In this document: piece after piece, positions 15,521 through 22,721 of the stretch
Numbering within the stretch: position 1 is the first letter of the stretch
How the letters are laid out: each line of letters starts with the position of its first letter
DNA from: Pseudoxanthomonas jiangsuensis
Lineage (GTDB): Bacteria; Pseudomonadota; Gammaproteobacteria; Xanthomonadales; Xanthomonadaceae
Length of the DNA stretch: 33,125 nt
Direction of reading: 5' to 3'
Assembly: GCF_010093185.1 (NCBI RefSeq)
Contig: NZ_PDWL01000032.1
Location: 1-33,125, forward strand
Notes under the pieces: model-generated
What the model was told of the DNA's origin: nothing
What the model saw: the letters and a program-made list of their open reading frames with translations, nothing else
Database searches by the model: none
Program-made: the position numbers and the translations under genes

Positions 15521-16405
15521 ATGTCAGAAGACGACAGTAGCGGCCGACCCGCATCCGAGCCGCACGAAAGGCGGCGCAACTGGCTCGAGCGCATCAGCGC
15601 CGCCTTCTCCGGCGAACCCGACACCCGTGAGGACCTGCTCGCGCTGCTGCGCGACGCGCAGGGCGACGGCCTGATCGACGCCGACACCCTGCGCATGATG
15701 GAAGGCGCGCTCTCGGTCTCCGAACTGACCGTGGGCGACGTGATGGTCTCGCGCTCGCAGATGGTCTCGCTGCCAGCCGACGCCCGCTTCCTGGACCTGG
15801 CCAAGCAGGTGGTCGAATCCGGCCACTCGCGCTTCCCGGTGCACGGCGAGGACCGCGACGAGATCCTCGGCATCCTGCTGGCCAAGGACCTGCTGCGCGG
15901 GGTGGTCGCCGACAACGGCCCGGGCGACATCCATTCGCTGCTGCGGCCGGCGGTGCTGATCCCCGAGTCGAAGAAGCTCAACGTCCTGCTCAAGGAATTC
16001 CGGCTCTCGCGCAACCACATGGCGATCGTGGTCGACGAGTACGGCGGGGTGGCCGGGCTGGTCACGATCGAGGACGTGCTGGAGCAGATCGTCGGCGAGA
16101 TCGACGACGAGCACGACGAGGCCGAGGACGCCAGCGCGCTGATCGCCGCCCAGGCCGACGGCCAGTACGTGGTCGACGCGCTGACCCCGATCGGCGACTT
16201 CAACGAACGCTTCGGCGCGGACTTCAGCGACGACGAGTACGACACCATCGGCGGCCTGGTCACCGAGGCCATCGGCCACCTGCCCGAGTCCGGCGAGGAA
16301 CTGACCCTGGGCCGCTTCGCCTTCCGGGTGATCCGCGCCGACGCGCGCCGGGTGCGCGCGTTCCAGGTCGGGGTGCTGCCGCCGGAGCCGGAGGACGCGG
16401 ACTGA
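15521..16405 (+). CDS. corC: CorC/HlyC family CBS-domain protein (YbeX)
   Basis: A 294-residue cytoplasmic protein. Tandem CBS domains run about residues 70-190 (VGDVMVSRSQMVSLP, HSRFPVHGEDRDEILGILLAKDLL, HMAIVVDEYGGVAGLVTIEDVLEQIVGEI). A C-terminal CorC_HlyC domain follows (about 205-288, GDFNERFGADFSDDEYDTIGGLV). In E. coli the homologue YbeX/CorC is tied to magnesium and cobalt handling and to ribosome metabolism. It lacks the membrane DUF21 domain of larger relatives, as YbeX does. Its stop overlaps the next start by one base (TGATG). Confidence 0.92.
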   Translation: MSEDDSSGRPASEPHERRRNWLERISAAFSGEPDTREDLLALLRDAQGDGLIDADTLRMMEGALSVSELTVGDVMVSRSQMVSLPADARFLDLAKQVVESGHSRFPVHGEDRDEILGILLAKDLLRGVVADNGPGDIHSLLRPAVLIPESKKLNVLLKEFRLSRNHMAIVVDEYGGVAGLVTIEDVLEQIVGEIDDEHDEAEDASALIAAQADGQYVVDALTPIGDFNERFGADFSDDEYDTIGGLVTEAIGHLPESGEELTLGRFAFRVIRADARRVRAFQVGVLPPEPEDAD

Positions 16406-17586
16406 TGCGTCCGCGGGCGGGCGCCGCGCGCGCGCTGATGTTGTGCCTGTTGCTGCTGGCCGCCCTGCTGCCGGCGCTGGCCGCGGCCGCGCCGCGGATC
16501 GGGGTGATGACCATGCAGCCGGGCGAAGTGTTCTTCGAGCGCTTCGGCCACGACGCCATCCTGGTGGTCGACCCGGCCACCGGCGCCGCCACTTCGTACA
16601 ACTTCGGCTACTTCGACCCGACCGAACCGGACTTCGTCGGCCGCTTCGTCCGCGGCGAGATGATGTACTGGCTGGTCGCCCTGCCCGCGGACCAGGACCT
16701 GGCCCAGTACCGCGATGCCGGACGCGGGGTGAGCGTGCAGTGGCTGGACCTGGAACCGGCGCGGGCGCAGGCGCTGGCCGACGCCCTGGCCCGGCGCGCA
16801 CGCCCGGAGAACGCACGCTACCGCTACGACTACTTCACCGCCAACTGCGCCACCCAGGTCCGCGACGCCCTGGACGAGGCGATGGGCGGTGCGCTCAAGG
16901 CCCAGTTGGCCGGGCGCTCGCGCGGCAACAGCTACCGCAGCGAGGCCGTGCGCCTGGCGCGGCCGGCGCCGTGGATGTGGCTGGGCTTCGACCTCGGCCT
17001 GGGCCCCTACGCCGACCGCCCGCTGTCGCGCTGGGACGAGGCCTTCGTGCCGATGCGCCTGGCCGACAGCCTGCGCGAGGTCCGCAACGACGCCGGACGG
17101 CCGCTGGTCCAGGCCGAACAGCAACTGCTGCCGCACCGGATCGCTCCCGAGCCGGCCGAGCGGCCGCGCCGCGCCTGGCCCTGGGCCGTGGCCGGACTGG
17201 CGCTGGCCGCGGTCATCCTCGCCCTGCGCCGCCGCGCGCGCCTGCTCGGCGCCTTCGCCGCCCCGTTCTGGCTTGCGTGCGGGCTGGCCGGCGCGCTGAT
17301 GCTGTACCTGTGGGGCTTCACCGCGCACCAGGCCGGCTGGGCCAACCGCAACCTGTGGCTGCTCGATCCGCTGTGCCTGCTGCTGTTGCCCGGCGCGATC
17401 GCGCTGATGCGCGGCCGCATGCCCGGCCGCTTGTTCCGGATCGTGCTGTGGACCGTGGCGGCGCTGGCCGCGCTGGGCTGGGTGCTGCAGTGGCTGAGCC
17501 CGGCGCCGCAGTACAACCTGCCCTGGGTCGCACTGCTGCTGCCGGTGCACGCGGCGCTGGCGTTCGCGCTCGGCCGGCGCAGCTGA
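16405..17586 (+). CDS. DUF4105 (Lnb N-terminal periplasmic domain) membrane protein
   Basis: A 393-residue envelope protein. A signal peptide (residues 1 to about 28) leads into a DUF4105 domain with the family hallmarks FFERFGHDAILV, TSYNFGYFD and the NC motif in YFTANCATQVRDALD. The C-terminal third (about 255-390) has four hydrophobic segments, giving an outside domain on a membrane anchor. In the related Lnb family such domains are linked to lipoprotein N-terminal acyl modification, with Cys and His residues important. Here the gene occupies the position where lnt follows corC in E. coli, so a lipoprotein-processing role is tempting but is inference. Translation is probably coupled to corC. 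Confidence 0.82.
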   Translation: MRPRAGAARALMLCLLLLAALLPALAAAAPRIGVMTMQPGEVFFERFGHDAILVVDPATGAATSYNFGYFDPTEPDFVGRFVRGEMMYWLVALPADQDLAQYRDAGRGVSVQWLDLEPARAQALADALARRARPENARYRYDYFTANCATQVRDALDEAMGGALKAQLAGRSRGNSYRSEAVRLARPAPWMWLGFDLGLGPYADRPLSRWDEAFVPMRLADSLREVRNDAGRPLVQAEQQLLPHRIAPEPAERPRRAWPWAVAGLALAAVILALRRRARLLGAFAAPFWLACGLAGALMLYLWGFTAHQAGWANRNLWLLDPLCLLLLPGAIALMRGRMPGRLFRIVLWTVAALAALGWVLQWLSPAPQYNLPWVALLLPVHAALAFALGRRS

Positions 17587-17644
17587 CCTTCCGCCGCCGC
17601 GCCGCACCTTGCCGCACGCGCCCGCACGGCGCAGGATGCGCGCC

Positions 17645-18655
17645 ATGGACATCCAGGCCACGCCCGCCCATCCTGCCTGCGTCGTCAACTGCGCCTGGTA
17701 CGACGGCGAAGGCCGCCGCCACGACCTGGCCCTGAAGCAGCTCAGCGACAAGCTGGAGGAAGGCGCGCCGGGCTTCGCCTGGGTCGGCCTGTACGATCCT
17801 TCCGAAGCCGTGCTGCTGCAGCTGCAGGAGGAACTCGGCCTGCACCCGCTGGCGGTGGAGGACGCGCGCAACGCCCACCAGCGGCCCAAGGTCGAGGCCT
17901 ACGGCGACACCCTGTTCCTGGCCGTGCACACCGCGCAGATGGTCGACGGCCAGATCCGCTACGGCGAGACCCATGCCTTCCTCGGCGCCCGTTTCCTGCT
18001 GACCGTGCGCCACGGCGCCTCGCTCTCCTACGCCGCCGCCCGCACCCGCATGGAGCGCGAGCCGGAGCTGCTGCGGCAGGGCCCGGCGATGGCCCTGTAC
18101 GCGGTGCTCGACTTCATCGTCGACAACTACGCCCCGATCGTGGACGAGCACCGCGACACCCTGCGCACCCTGGAACGCGACATCTTCTCCGACACCTACC
18201 GCCGCTCGATCGTGGTGCGCCTGTACGACCTCAAGCGCGACCTCACCTACATGCGGGTGGCGGTCTCGCCGCTGCAGGACGTACTGGCCCAGCTGATGCG
18301 CAGCCAGGCCGCGCAGGGCCAGCTGGTGGTCGAACAGGTACGCGTCTACCTGCGCGACGTGCACGACCACGTCCTGCGGATCAACGACTCGATCGACACC
18401 CTGCGTGACATGCTCGGCACCGCGCTGAGCGTGAACCTGTCGCTGGTCACCCTGGCCCAGGGCGAGACGGTCAAGCGCCTCGGCGCCTGGGCCGCCTTGC
18501 TGGCCGCGCCGACCCTGGTTACCAGCTGGTACGGCATGAACTTCGCCCACATGCCGGAGCTGCAGCCGCGCTGGGCCTATCCCCTGCTGATCGTCGGCGT
18601 GGCCGCGGTCTGCATCGGCCTGTACCGGCTGTTCAAGCGCGCGCGCTGGCTGTGA
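17645..18655 (+). CDS. corA: CorA family magnesium/divalent cation transporter
   Basis: A 336-residue CorA-type channel. A large cytoplasmic alpha/beta and helical funnel ends in two membrane helices. The selectivity motif YGMNF is at about 296-300 with the periplasmic loop MPEL directly after, both diagnostic. The C-terminus is basic (FKRARWL). ATG 17645 has an AGGA ribosome site about ten bases upstream and gives a normal N-terminus, unlike the in-frame start at 17609. Neighbouring corC has also been linked to magnesium, but the 58-base gap leaves cotranscription open. Confidence 0.92.
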   Translation: MDIQATPAHPACVVNCAWYDGEGRRHDLALKQLSDKLEEGAPGFAWVGLYDPSEAVLLQLQEELGLHPLAVEDARNAHQRPKVEAYGDTLFLAVHTAQMVDGQIRYGETHAFLGARFLLTVRHGASLSYAAARTRMEREPELLRQGPAMALYAVLDFIVDNYAPIVDEHRDTLRTLERDIFSDTYRRSIVVRLYDLKRDLTYMRVAVSPLQDVLAQLMRSQAAQGQLVVEQVRVYLRDVHDHVLRINDSIDTLRDMLGTALSVNLSLVTLAQGETVKRLGAWAALLAAPTLVTSWYGMNFAHMPELQPRWAYPLLIVGVAAVCIGLYRLFKRARWL

Positions 18656-18696
18656 ACGGCAAAGCGCGCAGGCGACGACCGTGACCGCGCACGCAC

Positions 18697-18712
18697 TACG
18701 ACCAAAGTCGCA
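18697..18712. promoter_or_regulatory. Inverted repeat upstream of cstA, possible activator site
   Basis: TACGAC and GTCGCA flank CAAA and match as an inverted repeat at five of six positions. It lies 77 bases before the cstA start, a spacing that suits an activator. The binding protein cannot be told from sequence. A LuxR-type response regulator such as CrbR, which controls acetate and carbon-scavenging genes in related bacteria, is a hypothesis. Confidence 0.35.
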
Positions 18713-18788
18713 CCGCCGTCCACGCGCCGCGCATTGACCTGCCCGGTGCGCGGGACGACCCTTGTCCGACCCCTACGGAGGCACTGAG

Positions 18789-20879
18789 ATGAAGTCGTTC
18801 TCGAAGGTCGCATGGGCTGCGCTGGCCCTGCTGGGCGCGTTCTGCCTGGGTACCGTGGCCCTGCGCCGCGGCGAGCACATCAACGCCTTGTGGATCGTGG
18901 TCGCCGCGGTCTCCATCTATCTGGTCGCCTACCGCTACTACGCCCTGTTCATCGCCGACAAGGTGATGGGCCTGGACCCGAGCCGGGCCACCCCGGCGGT
19001 GCTCAACAACGACGGCCTGGACTACGTGCCGACCAACAAGCACGTGCTGTTCGGCCACCACTTCGCCGCCATCGCCGGCGCCGGCCCGCTGGTCGGCCCG
19101 GTGCTGGCCGCGCAAATGGGCTACCTGCCCGGCCTGTTGTGGCTGGTGGTCGGCGTGGTCCTGGCCGGTGCGGTGCAGGACTTCATGATCCTGTTCATCT
19201 CCTCGCGCCGGAACGGGCGCTCGCTGGGCGACCTGGTGCGCGAGGAGATGGGCCAGGTGCCCGGCACCATCGCCCTGTTCGGCGCCTTCCTGATCATGAT
19301 CATCATCCTGGCGGTGCTGGCGATGGTGGTGGTCAAGGCCCTGGCCGAGAGCCCCTGGGGCATGTTCACGGTGATCGCGACCATGCCGATCGCGATCCTG
19401 ATGGGCATCTACATGCGCTACATCCGGCCCGGGAAGATCGGCGAGATCTCGGTGGTCGGCCTGATCCTCTTGCTGGCCGCGATCTGGTTCGGCGGCAAGG
19501 TCGCCGCCGACCCGACCTGGGGCCCGGCCTTCACCTTCACCGCCACGCAGATCACCTGGATGCTGATCGGCTACGGCTTCGTCGCCTCGGTCCTGCCGGT
19601 GTGGCTGCTGCTGGCCCCGCGCGACTACCTGTCCACCTTCCTCAAGATCGGCACCATCATCGCCCTGGCGATCGGCATCGTGATCGTGATGCCGGACCTG
19701 CGGATGCCGGCGCTGACCCAGTTCGCCGCCAGCGGCGACGGCCCGGTGTGGAAGGGCGGGATGTTCCCGTTCCTGTTCATCACCATCGCCTGCGGCGCAG
19801 TCTCGGGCTTCCACGCGCTGATCTCCTCCGGCACCACGCCCAAGCTGCTGGCCAACGAGGGCCACGCCCGCTACATCGGCTATGGCGGCATGCTGATGGA
19901 ATCGTTCGTGGCGATCATGGCCCTGGTGGCGGCCTCGATCATCGACCCGGGCGTGTACTTCGCGATGAACAGCCCGGCCGCGGTGATCGGCCCGGACGCG
20001 GTGTCGGCCGCGGCCCACATCACCCAGCAGTGGGGCTTCACCATCACCCCCGAGGACCTGGAACGCACCGCCGCGGCGATCGGCGAGCCGACCATCCTGC
20101 ACCGCGCCGGCGGCGCGCCGACCCTGGCGGTGGGCATCGCCCAGATCCTGCACGAGGCCATCCCCAGCGGCAGCGACGCGATGATGGCGTTCTGGTACCA
20201 CTTTGCGATCCTGTTCGAGGCGCTGTTCATCCTCACCGCGGTGGACGCCGGCACCCGCTCGGGCCGCTTCATGCTGCAGGACTTGCTGGGCAATTTCGTC
20301 CCGGCCCTGCGCCGGACCGAGTCCTGGGGCGCGAACATCATCGCCACCGGCGGCTGCGTGGCCCTGTGGGGCTACCTGCTGTACACCGGCGTGGTCGATC
20401 CGTTCGGCGGCATCCAGACCCTGTGGCCTTTGTTCGGCATCTCCAACCAGATGCTGGCCGGGATCGCGCTGATGCTGGCCACGGTGGTGCTGTTCAAGAT
20501 GAAGCGCGATCGCTACGCCTGGGTCACCATCGTCCCGGCGGCATGGCTGCTGATCTGCACCACCTGGGCGGGCCTGATCAAGATCTTCGACTCCAACCCG
20601 GCGCAGGGCTTCCTGGCCCAGGCGCGCAAGTTCCAGAACGGGATCGCCTCGGGCGAGGTGCTGGCCCCGGCCAAGACCATGGACCAGATGCACCAGGTGG
20701 TGACCAACGCCTACGTCAACACCGGGCTGACGGCGCTGTTCCTGCTGGTGGTGTTCGCGATCCTGGCCTACTCGGTCAAGGCGATCCTGGCCGCGCGCGC
20801 GACCGGCCTGCGCACCGACCGCGAGACCCCGTACGTCGCCCTGACCGCCGAGCAGCAGGCGGCGCAGGCCAACCTCTAG
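18789..20879 (+). CDS. cstA: Carbon starvation protein CstA (pyruvate/peptide transporter family)
   Basis: A 696-residue polytopic inner-membrane transporter. Family blocks are clear: VPTNKHVLFGHHFAAIAGAGPLVGPVLAAQMGYLPG near the N-terminus, then DFMILFISSRRNGRSLG, ACGAVSGFHALISSGTTPK, ILFEALFILTAVDAGTRSGRF and LWPLFGISNQMLAG. I count about 16 hydrophobic stretches. CstA proteins take up pyruvate, and in some species peptides, when preferred carbon is exhausted. The ATG at 18789 follows a good CGGAGG ribosome site, so I do not use the in-frame start at 18762. It is transcribed with ybdD downstream. Confidence 0.95.
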   Translation: MKSFSKVAWAALALLGAFCLGTVALRRGEHINALWIVVAAVSIYLVAYRYYALFIADKVMGLDPSRATPAVLNNDGLDYVPTNKHVLFGHHFAAIAGAGPLVGPVLAAQMGYLPGLLWLVVGVVLAGAVQDFMILFISSRRNGRSLGDLVREEMGQVPGTIALFGAFLIMIIILAVLAMVVVKALAESPWGMFTVIATMPIAILMGIYMRYIRPGKIGEISVVGLILLLAAIWFGGKVAADPTWGPAFTFTATQITWMLIGYGFVASVLPVWLLLAPRDYLSTFLKIGTIIALAIGIVIVMPDLRMPALTQFAASGDGPVWKGGMFPFLFITIACGAVSGFHALISSGTTPKLLANEGHARYIGYGGMLMESFVAIMALVAASIIDPGVYFAMNSPAAVIGPDAVSAAAHITQQWGFTITPEDLERTAAAIGEPTILHRAGGAPTLAVGIAQILHEAIPSGSDAMMAFWYHFAILFEALFILTAVDAGTRSGRFMLQDLLGNFVPALRRTESWGANIIATGGCVALWGYLLYTGVVDPFGGIQTLWPLFGISNQMLAGIALMLATVVLFKMKRDRYAWVTIVPAAWLLICTTWAGLIKIFDSNPAQGFLAQARKFQNGIASGEVLAPAKTMDQMHQVVTNAYVNTGLTALFLLVVFAILAYSVKAILAARATGLRTDRETPYVALTAEQQAAQANL

Positions 20880-20888
20880 GAGCCGGCC

Positions 20889-21113
20889 ATGGGCACCGCA
20901 CTCGTCCCGCTCGAACACTTCGCCGCGCACAGGCGGGTATGGCGCAGGCTGGTCCAGACCGCGCGCCTGTGCTGCGGCATCCCGGACTACGACAACTACG
21001 TCCGGCACATGCTGGAGAAGCACCCGGACCGCGAGCCGATGGACTACAAGACGTTCTTCCGCGAGCGGCAGGAGGCGCGCTTCGGCGGCAGGAGCGGGTT
21101 CCGCTGCTGTTGA
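20889..21113 (+). CDS. YbdD/YjiX family small protein (DUF466)
   Basis: A 74-residue protein with the family core [14 protein letters not shown] followed by [23 protein letters not shown] and a short cysteine-bearing tail. Members of this family are the constant small partners of CstA-type transporters, and in E. coli YjiX/YjiY and YbdD/CstA are needed together for pyruvate uptake. The ribosome site AGGAG (20878-20882) overlaps the cstA stop, so translation is coupled. Confidence 0.9.
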   Translation: MGTALVPLEHFAAHRRVWRRLVQTARLCCGIPDYDNYVRHMLEKHPDREPMDYKTFFRERQEARFGGRSGFRCC

Positions 21114-21117
21114 ACGG

Positions 21118-21142
21118 CGGCGGGCCGCCTGGCGGCCCGTCG
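21118..21142 (+). terminator. Hairpin between cstA-ybdD and the converging PHP gene
   Basis: CGGGCCGCC and GGCGGCCCG form a perfect inverted repeat around one base, extendable to 12 bp with one G-T pair. Only a weak T run (TTTCCCT) follows. It stands alone between two converging genes and could serve both strands. Confidence 0.5.
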
Positions 21143-21165
21143 GTTTCCCTGTCGTGGCGCGGACG

Positions 21166-22656
21166 TCAGCGCGCGCCGGCCGGCGCCGGGAAGTTCACGT
21201 AGACCGGATTGCCGACCAGCAGCAGGCGCCCGTCCGGGGAACGGACATCGGCCCTGAGCCAGTGGCGATGGCCATCGCTGCGCCAGGCCCATGCCGGCGC
21301 CTTTCCGCTGACGGGCAGGTCCGCGGTCTGTTCGACGCGGCCGTCAACGATCCATTCCACGCGCGCATCCACCACGCCTTCGACGCGCAGTTCCAGCCCG
21401 ACCTCGCCGCCAGCTGGCACGGCCAGCCCGGCACCCATCCGAACGGACCGGCCGCCCTGTGCAGCCGTCATCTCCATGACCGCGCCGCTGCCTTCCACGT
21501 CGATGTAGACGCGGCCCGAGCGTATCCCGTCCAGCAGCGCGTCCTGCGACAGCGACCTCGCGAACACCACCGTCGTCGGACTGCCGATCCGGCTCTTGCC
21601 GAACTGCGTGGTCCGCAGCGCGGCGTCGTGGTTGTCGCTGCCGCCGATGGCGGTCAGGCGATACCCTTCGTCCAGGCGCGCCTGCCAGAACGGGATGCCC
21701 GAGACCGGCGTGCCGGCGTCCGCACCGTTGATCGCTTCCACCGCCGCCACCCGCGACCAGTCGGTGCCTTCCCGCGGCTGCCAGCCGCAGCCCATGCAGC
21801 GCTCGTCGCTGGGCAGCGCCGGATGGTTGACCGACACCGGCAGCGCGCGCCGCTGCGTTTCCCGCAGCAGGCGGCTCCAGTCGGTGGTGCCGCCGACGCG
21901 GAAGTCCAGCGCGCCCTGGATGCCGAACACGTTGGCGTGTCCCTGGAAGGTGGTGATCTCCACGCCGGGCACCAGCAGCAGGCGGTCGAAGTACGGCTGC
22001 AGCGCGCGCAGGTCCTGCAGATGCGAGAGCGTGTTGTGCTCGGTGACCGCGACGAAGTCCAGCCCACGCGCGGCCGCCGCCTGCAGGGTCAGGAACAGCG
22101 GGCACGGCACCCGCGTGCCCGACTGGCTGGCGCAGCTGGCGTCGCTGTGCCCACTGTGCAGGTGCAGGTCGCCGCGGTACCAGCCGGGGCGGTCGGCCAG
22201 GTTCGTCTGCAACGCGTCCGGCAGGGCCTCCGGCGCGGCGGCCGGTGCCAGGTGGATGCGCGCCGTGTAGTCGGACACCTGCCCGGCACGGATGTTCGGC
22301 ACGCCCAGCAACAGCTTCCATTGCCCCGGCGGCAGCGGCCCGCCGCGGTACGACGGCGTGGCGTCGTCCGAGGCCACGGTGAACAGCCGCTTGTTGCCGC
22401 CGCTCCAGCCGCGCAGGCCGGCCGGATCGATCAGCCCCAGGTCGATCCTGGTGCGCTGCTCACGGCCGGTGTAGTCGAATTCGACCGTGATCCGCCCGGT
22501 GCCCGGCGGCACTTGGAACGGCACCTCCACGTAACTCTGGTGCGCACTCGCCTCGATGCGGCCGCGCAGGGTCAACACGCCATCTTCGGCGTTGGCCATC
22601 AGCGCGGCCAACGCCATGCACCACCCCGCCAGCCAGGCCTTCCTTCTCGTGCCCAC
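21166..22656 (-). CDS. Secreted PHP-domain metallohydrolase (CehA/McbA family)
   Basis: A 496-residue exported protein. The PHP metal site is clear: GDLHLHSGHSD at about residues 163-172, VTEHNTLSHL at about 205-214, PGVEITT with GHANVFG near 230-245, and GGSDNHD further on. This is the CehA/McbA group of PHP hydrolases, relatives of phosphoesterases. An N-terminal beta-rich domain precedes it and another follows it. I place the start at the GTG at 22656, which has a strong GGAGGAAAGGA ribosome site and opens a signal peptide. An ATG at 22722, overlapping the receptor stop as TGATG, is the alternative. It sits directly after the TonB receptor gene and should be on its transcript. Substrate unknown; phosphate esters are the first guess. 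Confidence 0.85.
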   Translation of the reverse strand: MGTRRKAWLAGWCMALAALMANAEDGVLTLRGRIEASAHQSYVEVPFQVPPGTGRITVEFDYTGREQRTRIDLGLIDPAGLRGWSGGNKRLFTVASDDATPSYRGGPLPPGQWKLLLGVPNIRAGQVSDYTARIHLAPAAAPEALPDALQTNLADRPGWYRGDLHLHSGHSDASCASQSGTRVPCPLFLTLQAAAARGLDFVAVTEHNTLSHLQDLRALQPYFDRLLLVPGVEITTFQGHANVFGIQGALDFRVGGTTDWSRLLRETQRRALPVSVNHPALPSDERCMGCGWQPREGTDWSRVAAVEAINGADAGTPVSGIPFWQARLDEGYRLTAIGGSDNHDAALRTTQFGKSRIGSPTTVVFARSLSQDALLDGIRSGRVYIDVEGSGAVMEMTAAQGGRSVRMGAGLAVPAGGEVGLELRVEGVVDARVEWIVDGRVEQTADLPVSGKAPAWAWRSDGHRHWLRADVRSPDGRLLLVGNPVYVNFPAPAGAR

Positions 22657-22721
22657 GTCGTTCCTTTCCTCCGTCGTAACGACGCGGGGCGGACGGCCGC
22701 GGCCGCCCGCCCTTGCGCGCA

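Noticed and set aside
14581..17889. Long minus-strand open frame of about 1100 codons
   Set aside because: It covers ybeY, corC and the DUF4105 gene on the other strand and has only low-complexity composition and no family motifs.
18762..18788. Upstream in-frame start for cstA
   Set aside because: It has no good ribosome site, whereas the ATG at 18789 follows CGGAGG at normal spacing.
21344..22321. Other-frame open frame inside the PHP gene
   Set aside because: It has Arg/Gly/Ala-rich composition and no start signal, and it overlaps a gene with a clear metal-binding motif set.
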